From Icerya purchasi (lineage: Eukaryota > Arthropoda > Insecta > Hemiptera > Monophlebidae): a DNA stretch of 64,000 nt. Shown here one piece after another: positions 24,260 to 38,035 of this stretch. A program made the position numbers and the translations under genes. How positions within the stretch are numbered: position 1 is the stretch's first letter; each line of letters starts with the position of its first letter. The stretch spans positions 149,922,274-149,986,273 of the forward strand of contig CM077115.1 in NCBI GenBank assembly GCA_039619475.1, read 5' to 3'. A model generated the notes under the pieces. That model saw only the letters and a program-made list of their open reading frames with translations. It was not told the DNA's origin and searched no databases.

Positions 24260-26559
24260 ATCGATTATATTCATAATTAATTAGGGATGATACGCATTAA
24301 ATTCGTTTTTTGTTCTTTTTATTATATGTGTAGTTTCTTAGGGACTGTTTTATTTTTAAAAATATTGTAATTATGTTATATAACAGATGATAATAATAGT
24401 TTTAGGAATTCACAGACGGGTATTTTTCTTGTGGATAGCGCAACCTTATTAAAAAACACGAGAAAAAAAAAGAAAAAAATTCGGATGGCACACTTTTTCC
24501 CACCTCGGGCGGTAATTACAACGAACAAATTAATCAGAAAAAGACCTTTAATATCGTGTGTTAACATGTCTTCTAATATATTAACGCCATGATAATCTCT
24601 TTGGGGAGATATCATTTAAATCGATACATTCCTGTTTATTTATTTATTTTTTGGCCCGACCTTTGCCACTGCCCTGTCGACTCAATCGTTCGGTATTTAA
24701 ATATTTGATTTAATTATTACGAACATTTATAAAAAGAGCCCTTCGCTAGTTACTGATAATTATTCAACAGAATGATAAGTAGCGATTTACACAGTGTACA
24801 ATTATTCAAATACAATTGGAAATTAATAATATTTTAAGTTAATTACGTTTATTAAAGGTAACGGTAACGCTCGAAAATGTTCACTTCCCAAGCGAAAAAC
24901 GCCGCGATGTTTTCATACCACAAAAAATAAATCAAATCAAATCATATATATATATATATATATATCACTTGTAATGGGCATTTTTCCGCGATTTCTCTCC
25001 TAAGATTAAAATTACATGTAGTATGTCCCACCATATACAATATTTCAAATATTTTTCGCTTGCTGTATTGTTCATATTCAATGTGAATAAATGGGGCTAG
25101 TTGTACGACTGCGCGTCTCATTCTCATTTGTATTGAATTAACAATGTAGTTCATTTCCGAATCCACATAAACCGCGGTGTATTTGATGACATTTTCTTCT
25201 AAGCGCATATAAGATTATTCCTCAATTTCATTAATTTTGAAGTAATTTTTAATTACATTGTAACTGGTCCTGTTTTTTTTTTTTTTTTTTCCTCGGGTTT
25301 CATAAATTAGTCTACAACTACTGGATTTTATCAATTTTCCGCCATTTCATTTTCAACTGCTCCATAATGTGCCGTCGGAGAGTCAGAAATCTGCCTAATT
25401 TATTATCCGGTATTCAACGTTACCTAACCTAGCTTAATCGCGATAAGAAAGCTAAAGAAGCATCATTTTTTTCTTTTTCTTTTATAATTTTTAACCAATT
25501 ACAGAAGAGCACTTAATACCACTAATACCGAAGATACACCACATACAATTTTACATATCTATTTTTGTTACGATATAATTCGTGATTTATTATTTGTCGA
25601 TTTACTTAATATTACGAACAGAGTTTATCAATGATTCTTATTTTCGTTATGTCTCTAATGGTCCATTATTGACATTTTAATTCGGTTGAAAAACTGGACA
25701 TTTTCATCGGCTTCTACTAATATAGAATGCACTCATGTAGAAAACAGAAACAGCGAGGCCCCGTTTAAAAAAGTCTAGTCTTGCATTATTTTAGATTTAC
25801 AATTAATTAATGATACATTAAATGTTGCGAAAATAAGGCGCCCCTTATAAGATACGAATGAACGATGATAAAATTATTATAGTCGGCTAAGCCGCTCTCA
25901 AGCATATCGAAATTATCGCCAATCGAGCATCCCGAGAAATCGTATTAAGAAATAACCCCCGCGCAATAACATCGTAAATTTTTCTAATAAATATCACCCG
26001 GTTATGTTTACTGTAATAATTTTACGAGTTCTTAATCTATATCTTTTAAGCGAGGTTAATTAAACTTCAAGTGTTTTATTATGTGCTAAGGACTACGTAC
26101 GCTACAATTTACATTTACGTAACACTAAATCAAAAACAGATGTTTCCAATTCTTGAAATTTTCCAAACGCTGCACTTCTCTATGTGTGTACACGCTTCGT
26201 TTTTACAATGCTGAAAAACTTAACATATGTACCAGAAAAAAAGCGGCTACACACTGTGGCAAGCTTTTTGAATTATTGCGAACTTGGAAATATTCGTTAA
26301 AGAATCAGTGTATAATTACTTTCGAATAGCGAGCTTCACAATATTCCCGGAAAAAAAGTTTTTTTTTTTTTTTCTTTCAATTTTGGACTTTTGGCAACCC
26401 TCAAGGGTTTAAAATTGAGCCGCAATGTCGACTATATAAGTATACATATTTGTTAAATTTTCCTTCCTAATACAAGTTCTAAATTTTTTTTTTGATTCTT
26501 TCAATTTCTATACTCCATCATCTACCACTTAAAAAAACATTCTCTCTTTGCTGTTTTTT
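24260..26559. other. AT-rich noncoding with (TA)n
   Basis: (TA)n lies at 24944-24966, poly-T at 25274-25290 and again near 26358-26375. The minus-strand open frames at 24376-24615 and 24942-25208 have no recognisable domain. No gene is seen. Confidence 0.5.
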
Positions 26560-27000
26560 TGCGCGGAGGGTGTGTTAGAATCAGGATGGCGCGGGCAGTG
26601 CGGACTTGGGGCAAGAGAAAAACGATACTGGGAAGATGGAAGCGGAGTGTGGTTGAAGCGCAGATGACATATCGTCAAAATTGAGGAGCGACTGAGAAGA
26701 GGGAAGTCGTAGAACCATGAGAAGATTGGGAGATCCGGGTGAACTGTCAGGTACTAAGGATTTGTAAAGGGATACCAGATAGATGTTCGGGTGGAACCTT
26801 AAATGGCATTCTTTAGATAGAGTCAGAATGTTACTTTTTCCTAACGAAGTGCGTTGCATACATCGAAAAGCGTGCTACTGAGCCCACCGCTTCACTTCCC
26901 TCAATTTTTGCATGGCTGGGGCTCACAAAAACACGGCAGAAATGGAGTGTTTTATAAATGTACTTCTGAGTCGTGTGTCCGTTTTGTACTTTTGTACAGA
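26560..27000 (-). pseudogene. RNase H and C-terminal tail of a non-LTR element
   Basis: Read on the minus strand, an RNase H segment comes first: TLHFCRVFVSPSHAKIEGSE at about 26944-26885, matching the family pattern (W)VPSHxGIxGNExxD with the key positions partly lost. After frame changes, a segment reads FSWFYDFP and then ILTICHLRFNHTPL near 26700-26650. This corresponds to the conserved tail …ILTRLRIGHTRLTH… of RNase H-containing LINEs (I/R1-like), followed by a PSPHCP remnant of the metal-binding tail. Several frameshifts show it is dead. The same order occurs at 37.4-38.0 kb and the two tails look related (WFFNFP there against WFYDFP here). Confidence 0.7.
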
Positions 27001-30000
27001 TTATTTCTGGTTCATCAATAATTGTAGTTTTTTTTTCTTCTTCCAATTTACGAATCCAAAATTAGTTTAAAAAAACAACAACTAAGTTTCTTATAACATG
27101 AATTTTAAAATCTGTACTTTTTATCTAGGAACAGAACTAAACTAAGGCAAATTAACAACCCTCAGCATCTGGATGTTATTTTTGACAGGTCTCTTTCGTT
27201 GTCAGTCGTCACCACGAGCCCACAAAAACGAAAATTATAACATAAACGAATATTATCCGAAAACTAAAACCGTACACATATTAAGAACATCACACCGCAT
27301 CTCTTGCACTCAGTTGTTTTGTAGCAGAATGTATGCGCCCAATCGGAAATCGATCTACAGTCACGCCGAAAAAACTGGATATTTTTCTAGTTATTGAATA
27401 TTTTAATCTAGTATTATTGGAATTACTAAACCGTTTAATTAGTATTATTCCGTGCATTATTATACGTGAACAAAATCTTAAAAAAAAAAAAAACGCAAAA
27501 TTAAATCTAAATAAGCTAACGCGGAATATTAGTAAATAATCGTGTTATTTTTTTCCCCTTTCTCCCCTTCCTATAAGGCACCATCATTAACAGCTTATCT
27601 GAAAAATGATACTAGCGATATCTCGAAATATAGAAGCCAATAAACAGCTCAATTCTTGTCAACTAAAACGTCATTTCCTCTAAATTATTTATTTTTTTCT
27701 AACGGCACGACTAAAAAAATAAGTTGTATTACACAAACACTACTTAAGTTAAAATTGTAATAAATTTCGGGCACGTCTCTAGCACTACAGGCCGATCTGC
27801 TGACCGAGACTTATATAGAGAGCTTGATAAATTTAATGCTAAAATGAAAAATACGTAATGAGATGAAAAATGGAAAACGGATTGATAAATGGGCGCGAAA
27901 ATGGTTGTCATTGAATAAATTACTGTTGAACTTGAAAGCGAACATAACAAGGAAGCCGAGGCATTTATTTGAAAATTCTCACACTGACACAATGATGGAA
28001 GGTTACGAGCAGCAGGCACCGCGAAGAAGATGCGTGCGTGTAAAAATAGGCTATGAAAAATAAATTTCCCGGTTTATTTATTCGTCGATTTATTTTCATC
28101 GTAGCCTACTACAGTGGAGCAGTGCGAACCTTGTAAATAGTTAATGAACCGAATCGAAATAGCTGGAACTAAATTCAAACGAAGCGCCGATCAGATCATC
28201 GCTGAGCCACAGAGGCGGACAGAAAAAACTGATTCGTTTCCAAAGTTTACTGCAAAATTTTTCGCATAACTGACACAGTTTTATTGTCGCTCAGTGGCAG
28301 AAATCGGATGCAGCAGTAATTTCAATGGCATCGCTCCGCTGACTACATCGGAATTCACCAATATCAACTGTTAATAGTAATTTAGCGGGAACAACAATAA
28401 TCGAATTCGAGCCCGCGCACACGTACGAACGCGGAATAATAGTTCATATGAATTTGAACGGAGTTTTATTACCGTCTCCTCATCAAGCAACGTGTCAGGG
28501 AAACTAATATCAACGGACCTTTCATTCTCAAATACCGCACACCATATATATTGGTAATCCAAAATAAACTACGTTTCACGGTAGACTTTAGATTCCGGTA
28601 AGATCGCATAATCCAATTTACACCATCGATAATAGTAATAACACTTCAAACGAAAGCCGAGAGGACGATTTCAAAAAAATAAATAAATAAATATAATTAT
28701 ATATATATATATATGATTGTGTATTATATCTTCGTGGAAAATTCTCCGCATTTCTTTTTTTTTTTTTTTTTTGCAAGGATGGTAAAACAAACAAAGTATA
28801 CACTGAAAGTATCCCGATGTTCATTGAGAAATTCTTAGACGAGAAAAAATTTAAATGGACGGGACGTGCCATTCGTAAGGGCAGAGAATGTACCCCAAAA
28901 GAATATGTTATATTATGGTGTTTTAAAGGACGGGAACAGACACCCTTCCTACGATACACTATAAAGATGTCACGGTCAAGGTTTTGAAAATAATTGAAAT
29001 AGAGGTCCTAGTGTAAAAGGGAAAACGCAGAAACGAATGAAAATTGACTGTAAACAAAGTAATGAAAAACCATAAATATACCAGAAAGAAAAATAGTAGC
29101 TGGTAATCGACAACAAGCGATGGCACAGACAGCGGCAGAATTTTAAATGCAGATGTAGTTTTAGAACGACTCAGCGTATGGGATTGATTTCGCATAATGT
29201 CTCTTGCATAAGAATGAAATACAAGACAGCGTAAGTACACCAGTTAAACGTTTTCTTTCTTTCTTTTTTAATGAAGAATAAATATGAAAACAGAGGGGGG
29301 GGCAAACGTATCATCACTAATGTGAAATAAAAGAGATATCGTACAGGGTTATATTCACCACGCACCAGGAACAAAATATGCCCATTACGTTAGAACAGAA
29401 TTATGAACTGATCCGCAATTTATGTATCACTGAAAAGCACAATGCATTCAACACCGACGCTTGCAAACTTTTGATATTTTACAAGAATCGATCTTTCCCG
29501 AGTGTCCTGTCAGCGGTAGGACTGATAACATCTGTCTGAGCGTCGAAAGTCCACACGTTCAATTTATAAATGCTCTAGGCGAAATAATATACCACTAGCG
29601 AAAATCCGTTGACTGTGACAAACAGAAAGCGGTCGTACAGCAAATCAGTGAAATTAGAGATAATCAGCAGTTTAGAAAAGTTTGATAGTGTGAGAGCGTT
29701 CACTTTTAAATATGTTTCTCAATTGTAATTCTCATCTAAATAATATATTACGATTTTTCCTTAATATAAGACGAAGATATTATATTTGTATGTATATTTC
29801 ACTTTATAGTTCTTATGTTACTTATTAATTCTTTCGATTTATTAATTTACTTTTTGAATTTATTTTGAATTATTCCTTTTTGTTGTTCCTAAATTATTAC
29901 CTATACCGCAATTATTAATTTTCTCCTACAAGAATTTGGAATATATTTTCCTGCGATCGGTGACGGCCCCGAATACATTAATCACAATGACAGCACAATT

Positions 30001-32279
30001 ATTTGACAGCGCTGCGAAGACCAGTTGAAATTTCAATTTATAATAATAATAATAATTAATAAAAGTGGTTTCTTAATTTGTTTTTGTTTTTGTTTGTGCG
30101 ATTAGACCATATTTCAAATTAATTTCACCAACACTTTTCCGTTTTAAAATAGTACCGGGGGAAAATCAGGATTAGCCACTAATACACACAAACACGCAGA
30201 TAGAGAGAAAAAGGGAACAAATGTTCACCATTTTCTTTTATACACTACACATCACGAAGATGAAAAACTATAACCATAAATCAGGTTGGTTTAACTTAGA
30301 AAAAAATGTATATATATATATATACATATTTATATATATGTATATATATATATATACATTTATATATATGTATATATATAATATATAATTTGCATTTTAC
30401 GAATGACTTTTTTCAAATACTTGAAAATTTCTGGAACATGTGCAAAAATAGTGAAAAATCTGTATTCACCCGAGGGTTTCTAAAAGTCGGATTTTTTAAA
30501 TTCTATTTCATACTTAAATGGAAAACGGCAAAAATAATTTAAACACACACACAAAAAACAAAAAGAGTAAATCATTTAATAGTGAAAAACACTGGTAATA
30601 ATTTGTGACCAGCTAATGACTTAGTTCTCTGGCGACCCGTTCGATCCCACTTTCAAAGCGTTACACAAGCGTGCTTATTTTGTAGTTAGTCGTTAATTAG
30701 CAGAAATGTGTAATTATTGAAAATGTTATCACAAGGTTTTTTAATTTAACGGATAGGTTTAGCGAGCAGCACACAACGCAACCTTACGATAATGGCAATC
30801 GACATCAGCAGCATCAAATGTACACTTCATTGATAAAACTGTAATCACGTGCAGTTGTTTTAACGCCCTCTCTCATAAGATTAATTCTGCGGCGTACAAA
30901 ACGTGTTGGATTATTGATTAATGGTGTTTCGGATTTTTCGTTGTGGCCGAAATTAAGTAAAACTTTCAACTCTTACTTTTCAATTACAATTCAACGTCGT
31001 TCGCGTAAATGTGAAATCAAGTGAAACGTTCTATAAAAGTTTCGTTATTTAAAATTCATTCAATTCCACGCTATGCCAACAACCGTAATTCGAACAAAAT
31101 CCCGGGAGATAGTTACTTTCGGCGATCTTATAAAACTAGATAATTAACATGAAAACGCGAAACATTTACCGCGATTTCGTAAGTTAAAATGGCGATTTTG
31201 TTGGCGAACGTGTTTAATTTTTGAGAAATCATAACAGACGGGAAGACTAAATCGAATACAATCTCATTAACCCGATAAATAAATTCCTAGAAATGATTGT
31301 TAATTCGGACTAACATCGACATCTTTGTAATTTCAGTTTGCCTTAATTAACATCATCGATCGACGTGGGCATTGTAAAAAATTTTCCCACATTTTTCTGA
31401 ATAAGCCTCGGAGCAGGAGGAAGAAATTATTAACATCTAGAAATAAAAGGAACAAAATTATATTATCGCAAACACAAATAAAAAAAGGAAGACACTTCTT
31501 ATCAAAAACACAGGAAGCGACAAAAAACAACAAAAACAACAACAAAAAAAAAACCACAAAAATGCGCGACTATAAAATATTGCCATATTAAACGAAGAGG
31601 AAATACCAAGAGCTTAATTGTATAATCGAGACAATTTATCACCAATATATAATAACAAAATACTCCCCCTCGCCGAGATTTATGTCGCCCGTGCATTTAA
31701 TACTAATATTCCAAAACTATTTGACAGAATTTAAATATAGAATTTGAACAATGGAAGACAGTAAAAGAAAAAAGCGACGCATAAAACATATCGTAATTAG
31801 CGTACAGTCCGAGGGCGAACTATGAACCGAGTCGAAAAACCGATTCTTATATAGTTAAAAATAAGACACACGACATTTTATTCAGATAGAGTAAATTATC
31901 GTACCCAAAATAGAAAATTTTCACATTATCCTCTCTTTTAAAAGATAAAATTAAACGTAAAAGAAGCTAACCCTCGCTAGAATCGGTACAGAATTTTGGC
32001 ACGTGAATTATGGCGGTGACGAGTGTTCGGTTGGATGACGCAGAAGCGGCGATGCTGAAGCCGGTAATCGACTACGCGCGCTATCGACAAACGCGAATTA
32101 CCGTATCGATATGATTTTTTATCGAAACACGTGTCGACACAAATTTAAATCGGACTCTATCGTACTTAATCGACGGATTATCGAATTTAAGCATAATTAT
32201 CCCGGTTTTACATGCACAATAGCATCGCAATTTATTATTATTATCGAATACGTTTCCGAAATTAACCGAGATCGGAGGT
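27001..32279. other. AT-rich noncoding with microsatellites
   Basis: (TA)n lies at 28694-28713, a poly-T at 28753-28772, and a TA-rich imperfect tract at 30308-30381. Minus-strand open frames at 27744-28019, 28618-28959 and 28959-29240 are unrecognised, and low-complexity Phe/Leu/Ser content argues against genes. GC content rises modestly around 28140-28400 without a recognisable gene. Confidence 0.45.
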
Positions 32280-32560
32280 GGAAAAAGCAAAAATCAACAC
32301 GCACACACCTCACCAATCAACAAGCGCCGAACAGAACTGTACGATACGCGACAGCTGCCTGGCGGAAGTCTCGATTCGAGCTGCGCGCCATCTACATACA
32401 CTCTCGCAACATCCATCGATCAAAGTTCTAGTACGCTTTGCGCATGCGTCAATTAAATTAAGGGACGCGCAAACTCTCAAGTGTGTTTCATCTGCAGTGA
32501 CAGCCGCAGCGTGCATACATTCGAGGCAATTCAATTAACCCAGACGAGAATCGCTGTAAG
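32280..32560. promoter_or_regulatory. CpG-richer island with NRF-1-like site
   Basis: The stretch is clearly richer in G+C and CpG than its flanks and is open in several frames at once, a composition effect. It contains TGCGCATGCG (near 32439), which matches the core of the NRF-1 site YGCGCATGCGCR. About 110 bases further, the plus strand has a good splice donor, CGCT then GTAAGA (near 32549). A promoter with a short first exon would look like this. No TATA box or protein is evident, so this is a guess from composition and motifs. Confidence 0.3.
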
Positions 32561-33410
32561 AATTTTCCCTGGGACAATTGAGACTGCACGCTGCAAATTT
32601 AACAATGAAAATTTACTCGATTTTTCCAAAAGCCGGTTCAGTACTCTAACCGAAATGTGTTTCATATTAACCAGAAATCACGTGTCCTAGAAGTAGCGTT
32701 TGCTACGAATTAGCATTACACACACACACACGATGCAAGGCAGGGCAGTTTTTTAATAAAACAGATAACAAAACATAATCTCATCACAAATTATTGCAGG
32801 ACTAATATTCCCCGCTTTTTTGTTTTCTTTTAAAATAATTTTCTTTATGTACTACTTTCGTTTTCTACAGTTATTTCAAATAGTCTTTAAAAATTCCGGA
32901 AAACTCACGCATAAGTTTCTGTTAACCCGGAAGCCCCCCCTCAGATACGGCCCTGGTGAAATGCATCGTTACCTCACAGTCGTATATCCGCCACGAGTTC
33001 TTTGCCGCGTAGCCGTGGTCGTCGTAATATTTTCGTCAAAGGCAATCGTTTTGGTGAAAACAAAAATACCCCCCCCCCGTGTGGTGGTGGTCCATCAGTT
33101 TAATTTTACGAATTTCCATCGGCAAAACATTCGATTTTTCTATTAAGGGAACTTTGCTCAAAATAAGTACCCACAACAACAGCATCTAAATACGATTTAT
33201 TCCGTACCGAATTCCTATTCCATATTAAGATTTGGAAAATCTATGCGAGTACAACGGGGTAAAACATATATTGAAAACACAGGTCTACAAATTTAACATT
33301 TCTCAGTGCATGCGAGTTCGAGCAACATACCAGTGTTCGAGCCATTATCTGCAAAACGATTTTACCAACTTACGTTACTAAACGAGTTCTTCTTTTATTA
33401 TTTATACAAT
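32561..33410. other. Noncoding, no gene seen
   Basis: Short C-rich runs lie near 32935 and 33071. The open frame at 32820-33146 (plus) shows no domain. Confidence 0.45.
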
Positions 33411-33499
33411 CAGTGGCGGCAAATCCTCAGGGGTACTTCTTCGAGCTACTCACACCGAAGTACTACCGAGGCAAATTAAAAAAGAAAGAAATTTGCCAC
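33411..33499. mobile_element. Short foldback MITE
   Basis: The ends are CAGTGGCGGCAAAT and the inverted ATTTGCCACT. Inside, CTCAGGGGTACTTC pairs with GAAGTACTACCGAG, so almost the whole 89 bp folds into one hairpin. CAGTGGCG-type ends are typical of hAT-like nonautonomous elements, but no clear 8-bp target duplication is visible. Confidence 0.55.
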
Positions 33500-34205
33500 T
33501 ACTCCAACGGCAGCACAGATTAACCATCTCTGATTAAAGAAAGAGAGTTTTTGACTTGCCAGAAGAAATCCGAGAGAAGTCGATGCAAAGAAAAATACTC
33601 AATCTGCAAAACGCCGGTGGCCAGTCGGTAGAGTGAATTCCGATTCGATGATCTGTCTTTCGTGTTTTGTGTTCGCCAGACGCTGTGAGTACTTCTCTCC
33701 GAAGATAGTAAGTCTCCTACGCATCGAGAAACACACCTACACATTTAAAACAACAATGTACACACACAGGCAAACAGATCGGAGGGCGTTTACCGAATCG
33801 CAGGCGTTGTTCGTTGCACATTTTTCATTACGAAATTGCGACTACGCTGTCGCTACTTTATCGCACCGAAATGGAAGTTATAAATACGTTCATCGGAAAT
33901 CTTTGACTGCTAAAAACGAAAAGCGGTATAGAAACGGCAGTGCGGCGAATTAATAATTTTTAGATTGGTAATTTAGAAATGGTTAATTAATGGGAGCTGA
34001 CGTATTCACTTATAAATAGATTTCTTTTAATGTATTTCTAGTTCTCTTCTAAATAATATATTTGATTTTTTTTTTTGTTTTTTTATTATATGGCGCTGTG
34101 TATATTTCAGACTCCATACTTGAAATCATTTTGTATTATTCCTTTTTGTAGAGTTTACATAAATTATTTCCTTTATCGAAGTTTAAACATCAATTTTACA
34201 TGGAT
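33500..34205. other. GC-moderate noncoding with donor-like motifs
   Basis: Plus-strand donor-like motifs occur at GCTGTGAGTA (near 33683) and ATAGTAAGTC (near 33707), in a stretch (33600-33950) somewhat richer in GC. Overlapping open frames on both strands (33520-33744 minus, 33633-33953 plus) have no recognisable domain. An exon is possible but unsupported. Confidence 0.3.
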
Positions 34206-34328
34206 TTTATGAAATTATTTAAATTATTAAAATTATTAAAATTATTGAAATTATTAGATTTATTGAATTTATTGAAATTATTAAAATTATTGAAATTATT
34301 AAATTTATTGAAATTATTAAAATTAAAA
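34206..34328. repeat. Degenerate 9-bp tandem repeat
   Basis: About thirteen imperfect copies of a 9-bp unit close to AATTATTRA form the block. The matching open frames on both strands (poly-Leu/Lys on plus, poly-Asn/Phe on minus) come purely from the repeat. Confidence 0.85.
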
Positions 34329-37300
34329 AGAAAAAATAAGTGGCTTTTTAATAATCTGGTTTTGTTTAAGCGGCAGCGCAAAGGGTTGTATGTCGAGTTA
34401 ATTCCATTTCAAAATTTTTCTATCTTGCACAAAAGTGTCAGCGAAAAAGTCAGGATTAGCCAATGAAGAGAGGAAAAAAAAGACGAATAGGATTTTAGTG
34501 ATCATTTGAGATTTATTAAAAGTTAAATAAAACTAATACGCTTATTCATCATAGCAAACAGGAATTAACAAAACGGATAAGGCGATAACATCTTTGTTCG
34601 GTGATGAAATATTTTTATTTACAAATACAGTGATTTTAAGTAATTTTCCACCAATTAAAAAACACTGTTTGCTCATCGTTTATACGGATGGTATTTTAAA
34701 TAATATTTCTGGCATATAAATATTTTTAGTTTTATTTCTCACGCAACGGAGAATCTTTCAATATAAAACTGTATAATCTGATTTTAGAGATATTATATTT
34801 TTAATTATTTATGAAACTCATTAATAAATAGATAGATCTGTATATTCGGAATCGAGCAAAGCTGGTGTATATTCAATATAATTAAACATTGAAAATTACA
34901 AGTAGTCGAGTCGAAAGCAATAAAAAGCGGCTTTTCTGTATTCCTCAAAACAATTATCTGAAGCATTATCTATTTGATTTGTTGAGCGCTGGTGTTAATT
35001 CAAAAAATTCCTCATCAGATCTGTGTTAAGTGGCTACTATCGTTGATCTTCGCTGACCTTAAAACGTCCCGAACAGGTTGAAGTGTTTTTGGAAAGAAGG
35101 GAAATCTTTCTTCTTTCTTATTATCCATAAATCTTTTTTTTTTTTTTTCGAGTATCATTAAGAATTTTTGGGTATCACTAAAATTCAAAAAACGAAATTT
35201 TAATATTATGCTTACCCAACAAAAATTTATTCTGGAAAAATCAAATGCAAATCTTTGAAAATTACACCCGATTACTCTGTTCCTCGAAAACGTAATATTT
35301 TGTAAGTGATTAAATATAATCTCTAACTAGTGTTACTGTTGTTTACTATTATTATTTTTTGACAATTTTAAACTCACGCCTTCTGTTCGAAAAAAAAAAA
35401 AAAATCGTCTATTTTTAAAATCTCTTTCTGAACTAATAAAATCGTTTTTTGAAGAGTTAGTCAGGAGGCAGTGCGTTTGGTTCGGTATCGCTGTTTTGCT
35501 CTAGTAGACCTCGATTCGAATTTCGCCGTCATGTACTGAACTTATATATCGAAAATTACGAAACGCTGTTCTCGGTTAATTTATAGGCGAGCTCAAATAA
35601 AATTGAAAAATTTAATTAAAAAAAAAAGGTAACTCTGCGGCAGTTGCAAAATGGGATCGGCTACTTCCACTTTGTTTGTATGTACGCCCGTCGCAGAAAG
35701 AAAGGTGGAAAAGAAAAATTTAGTAAAATCAATTTTTAAAAATCGGAAACAGTCACAAAAAATAAAAAAAAAACGCTTTCGAAGGAAATTAAGAGGGGGT
35801 TTCAAAGCTAATAAAAAACTGTGTCAGATTCTTTTCTCCCGAGTATGATTTTTAAGTAAATTACCGATTTTTTGGGATTTCATTTTGACTAGAATTGCTC
35901 ACAAATTTCAGGTACCTCGCGCTAGACTTTCGTTTATTCGGTTTGTGCATTTTTTTTTTTTTTTTTAATTTTCCGTTCGAGAAGGAAAAAATTAATAAAT
36001 AAAAAAAATCCTTACTGAAGGGATATTTCGAGATGTTTAATTTTTTTTTTTGGGAGATGTTTAAATTCGATTTTTATATAGCTTCCTCATGGTTCTCAGC
36101 TGAAATTTCCGACGTCGTAACTTTTTTTAAATAACATATATCGAGCTGGTTAATTTTTATCCGCGGAACGTCAACGATAAAAATACGTGCATGTTATCAT
36201 TTTAGCAAGGCCAACCTCTCTTAACCGTCGTGCTAGAGACCCGTAATATAATGTTTAATGAAGTATGCGTGAGATAATACAAATAAATTGACCTTCTTAA
36301 AAATGTACACATCTTTTTTCCCGTTGCGCGTAATAATGATAATTTCGTTTCTCCATCCGTGCCTCCCGAATTTCCAGTAGAATACTATTGTTTATTAGCC
36401 TTAAAAAAGTACGAATTTTCAATATTCAAAACACACACACACACACACAAAAAAAAACAAAAACTGCAGCTCTATGTTTACTTTTGTTATTATCCAGAGA
36501 GTATACAAAATATTATAGAATACTTATCAATCCGTACATGATAAACAGAACAACCGAAAAAACTTAAGAATAAAAATATTAGAGGAAGACAAAAATTAAG
36601 GCAGGGTTACAAACTGCAGCAAGAAATATGATGCTGTAACAACAGGTGGAACTGCGTCTGCTAAGACACTACTTTAAAACAAAATTCTAGTTTACTCGAC
36701 CTTTAACGCGACTTGAAAACTTTCGCACATGTTTTGAATGTTTCCCAGCTTCTCTGATAAATACAAAACCGTTACCATCGCGGAAAACTCCTTCCACATT
36801 CTTTTTTAACGGAAAAATTAAAAGTATACGAAGGATATCGGTCATTTTGAAATCTACTATTCAAAAATTTAATAAAATTCAAGAAAAATTTTGTAAATTT
36901 TATTGAAAAAAATAAAACGAAAATTTGACATTAAATATTTGAATATAAGAATTAAAATATAAAAATTAAAACATAAAAGTACTAGCGGAATTATTAAATT
37001 TCCCAAGATCTGAAGATTGTGCTTTCTGAACGATGAACACGATCACGACACAAAGATTAACGAGATGAATGTGGAAAAAATTTCTTTCATTTAGTTGTTA
37101 CAATTAATGAATTATCGAACAAAAATCAACTAGCCTTCAATAGGCGCACTGTATCATCTGCTAGCCATTTGATCTATCGGAATATAATAATATTCTGCAA
37201 AACCTGTATAAATCGGTGATGTTTCAGATCGATTGTTAGATAAAACCAGCTGAAGGGTGACAATTTTTAGTGCTATTTATAACCGAAAACCTTTAGGCAA

Positions 37301-37379
37301 GACGAAAGACTAAAAAAATAATCATTCCTCCCCATCGGGTTTGTCTAAATAGACACTGACCCAAGAAGAGGGAAAAGGA
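34329..37379. other. AT-rich noncoding, no gene seen
   Basis: (CA)n lies at 36431-36449, poly-T at about 35134-35148 and 35951-35966. A weak pol III B-box-like GATTCGAAT occurs at 35513. The open frames are short and unrecognised. Confidence 0.5.
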
Positions 37380-38035
37380 AAAAGGTGGAATCAAATGTTT
37401 ACACGATCAGATACAGAGGAAACAAAAGACTCAAGCGCCAAAACAACCGAAGGAGACAGCAAGGAGAGAATAACAGATGCACAATAAGAAGTTGAAAGAT
37501 CGATTAATACATAGAAGCGAAAAATAGAAAGAGGAACCTTCAGAAAGCGCTCAAATAAAATGTGATTAGCGTCACATCTAAAGTCGAGAGGAAGGGTGAA
37601 AGAGACAAAGAGGAGAGGGGCTACGGAGAAGCGAAAAGGAGATGCAGAAAGCAAACTGTGTTCAAAACGTAGACGGCAAATTGTAGAGAAAGTTGAAAGC
37701 CGTATAGAGGGAAAATTGAAGAACCAGAGATAAGACGGAAGATTAGGTTGGACAGGGATAAAAGGAATTCGAATTTGAGAATGAGAAGGAATACGAGTTC
37801 AGCCATAGTTTGGAATGAGCAGCTGAATAGAGTATATTAATATTGTGGGATGAAAAAACCCTGAGAAATCGACCGGTAGAAGAAGGTGAACGAGCTAGTA
37901 TATTGACTGAGTCGCGTTAGTTTCGATTCCAGAGCGTCCAGGAATCCACGTTAGGTCAATTTGGATTGAATGAGAAAGGAAAATATTGCGGATGAGAGAG
38001 CGCATGAGAAGGATTACATAATCAGCAGAGGAAGA
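37380..38035 (-). pseudogene. RNase H and C-terminal tail of a non-LTR element
   Basis: On the minus strand IQIDLTWIPGRSGIETNA (about 37975-37920) matches the RNase H motif (W)IPGHSGIxGNExAD, with the His changed to Arg and the last Asp missing. Downstream, in frame segments, come LWFFNFPSIR and then ICRLRFEHSLLSAS (near 37680-37630), the counterpart of the LTRLRIGHTRLTHS tail. Next is LDFRCDANHILFE (near 37580-37545), the counterpart of the …C…PLTVxHILxEC zinc-knuckle-like segment. The plus strand here is notably purine-rich. Frameshifts and the missing upstream RT show a 5'-truncated dead LINE copy, apparently of the same family as at 26.6 kb. Confidence 0.75.

Noticed and set aside
28618..29374. 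Overlapping minus-strand open frames that might be another LINE tail
   Set aside because: No WxPGH, LRIGH or Cys/His tail motif could be placed in order.
35470..35530. B-box-like GATTCGAAT as a third tRNA-headed repeat
   Set aside because: The A-box is weak and the sequence does not align with the copies at 2.3 and 20.5 kb.
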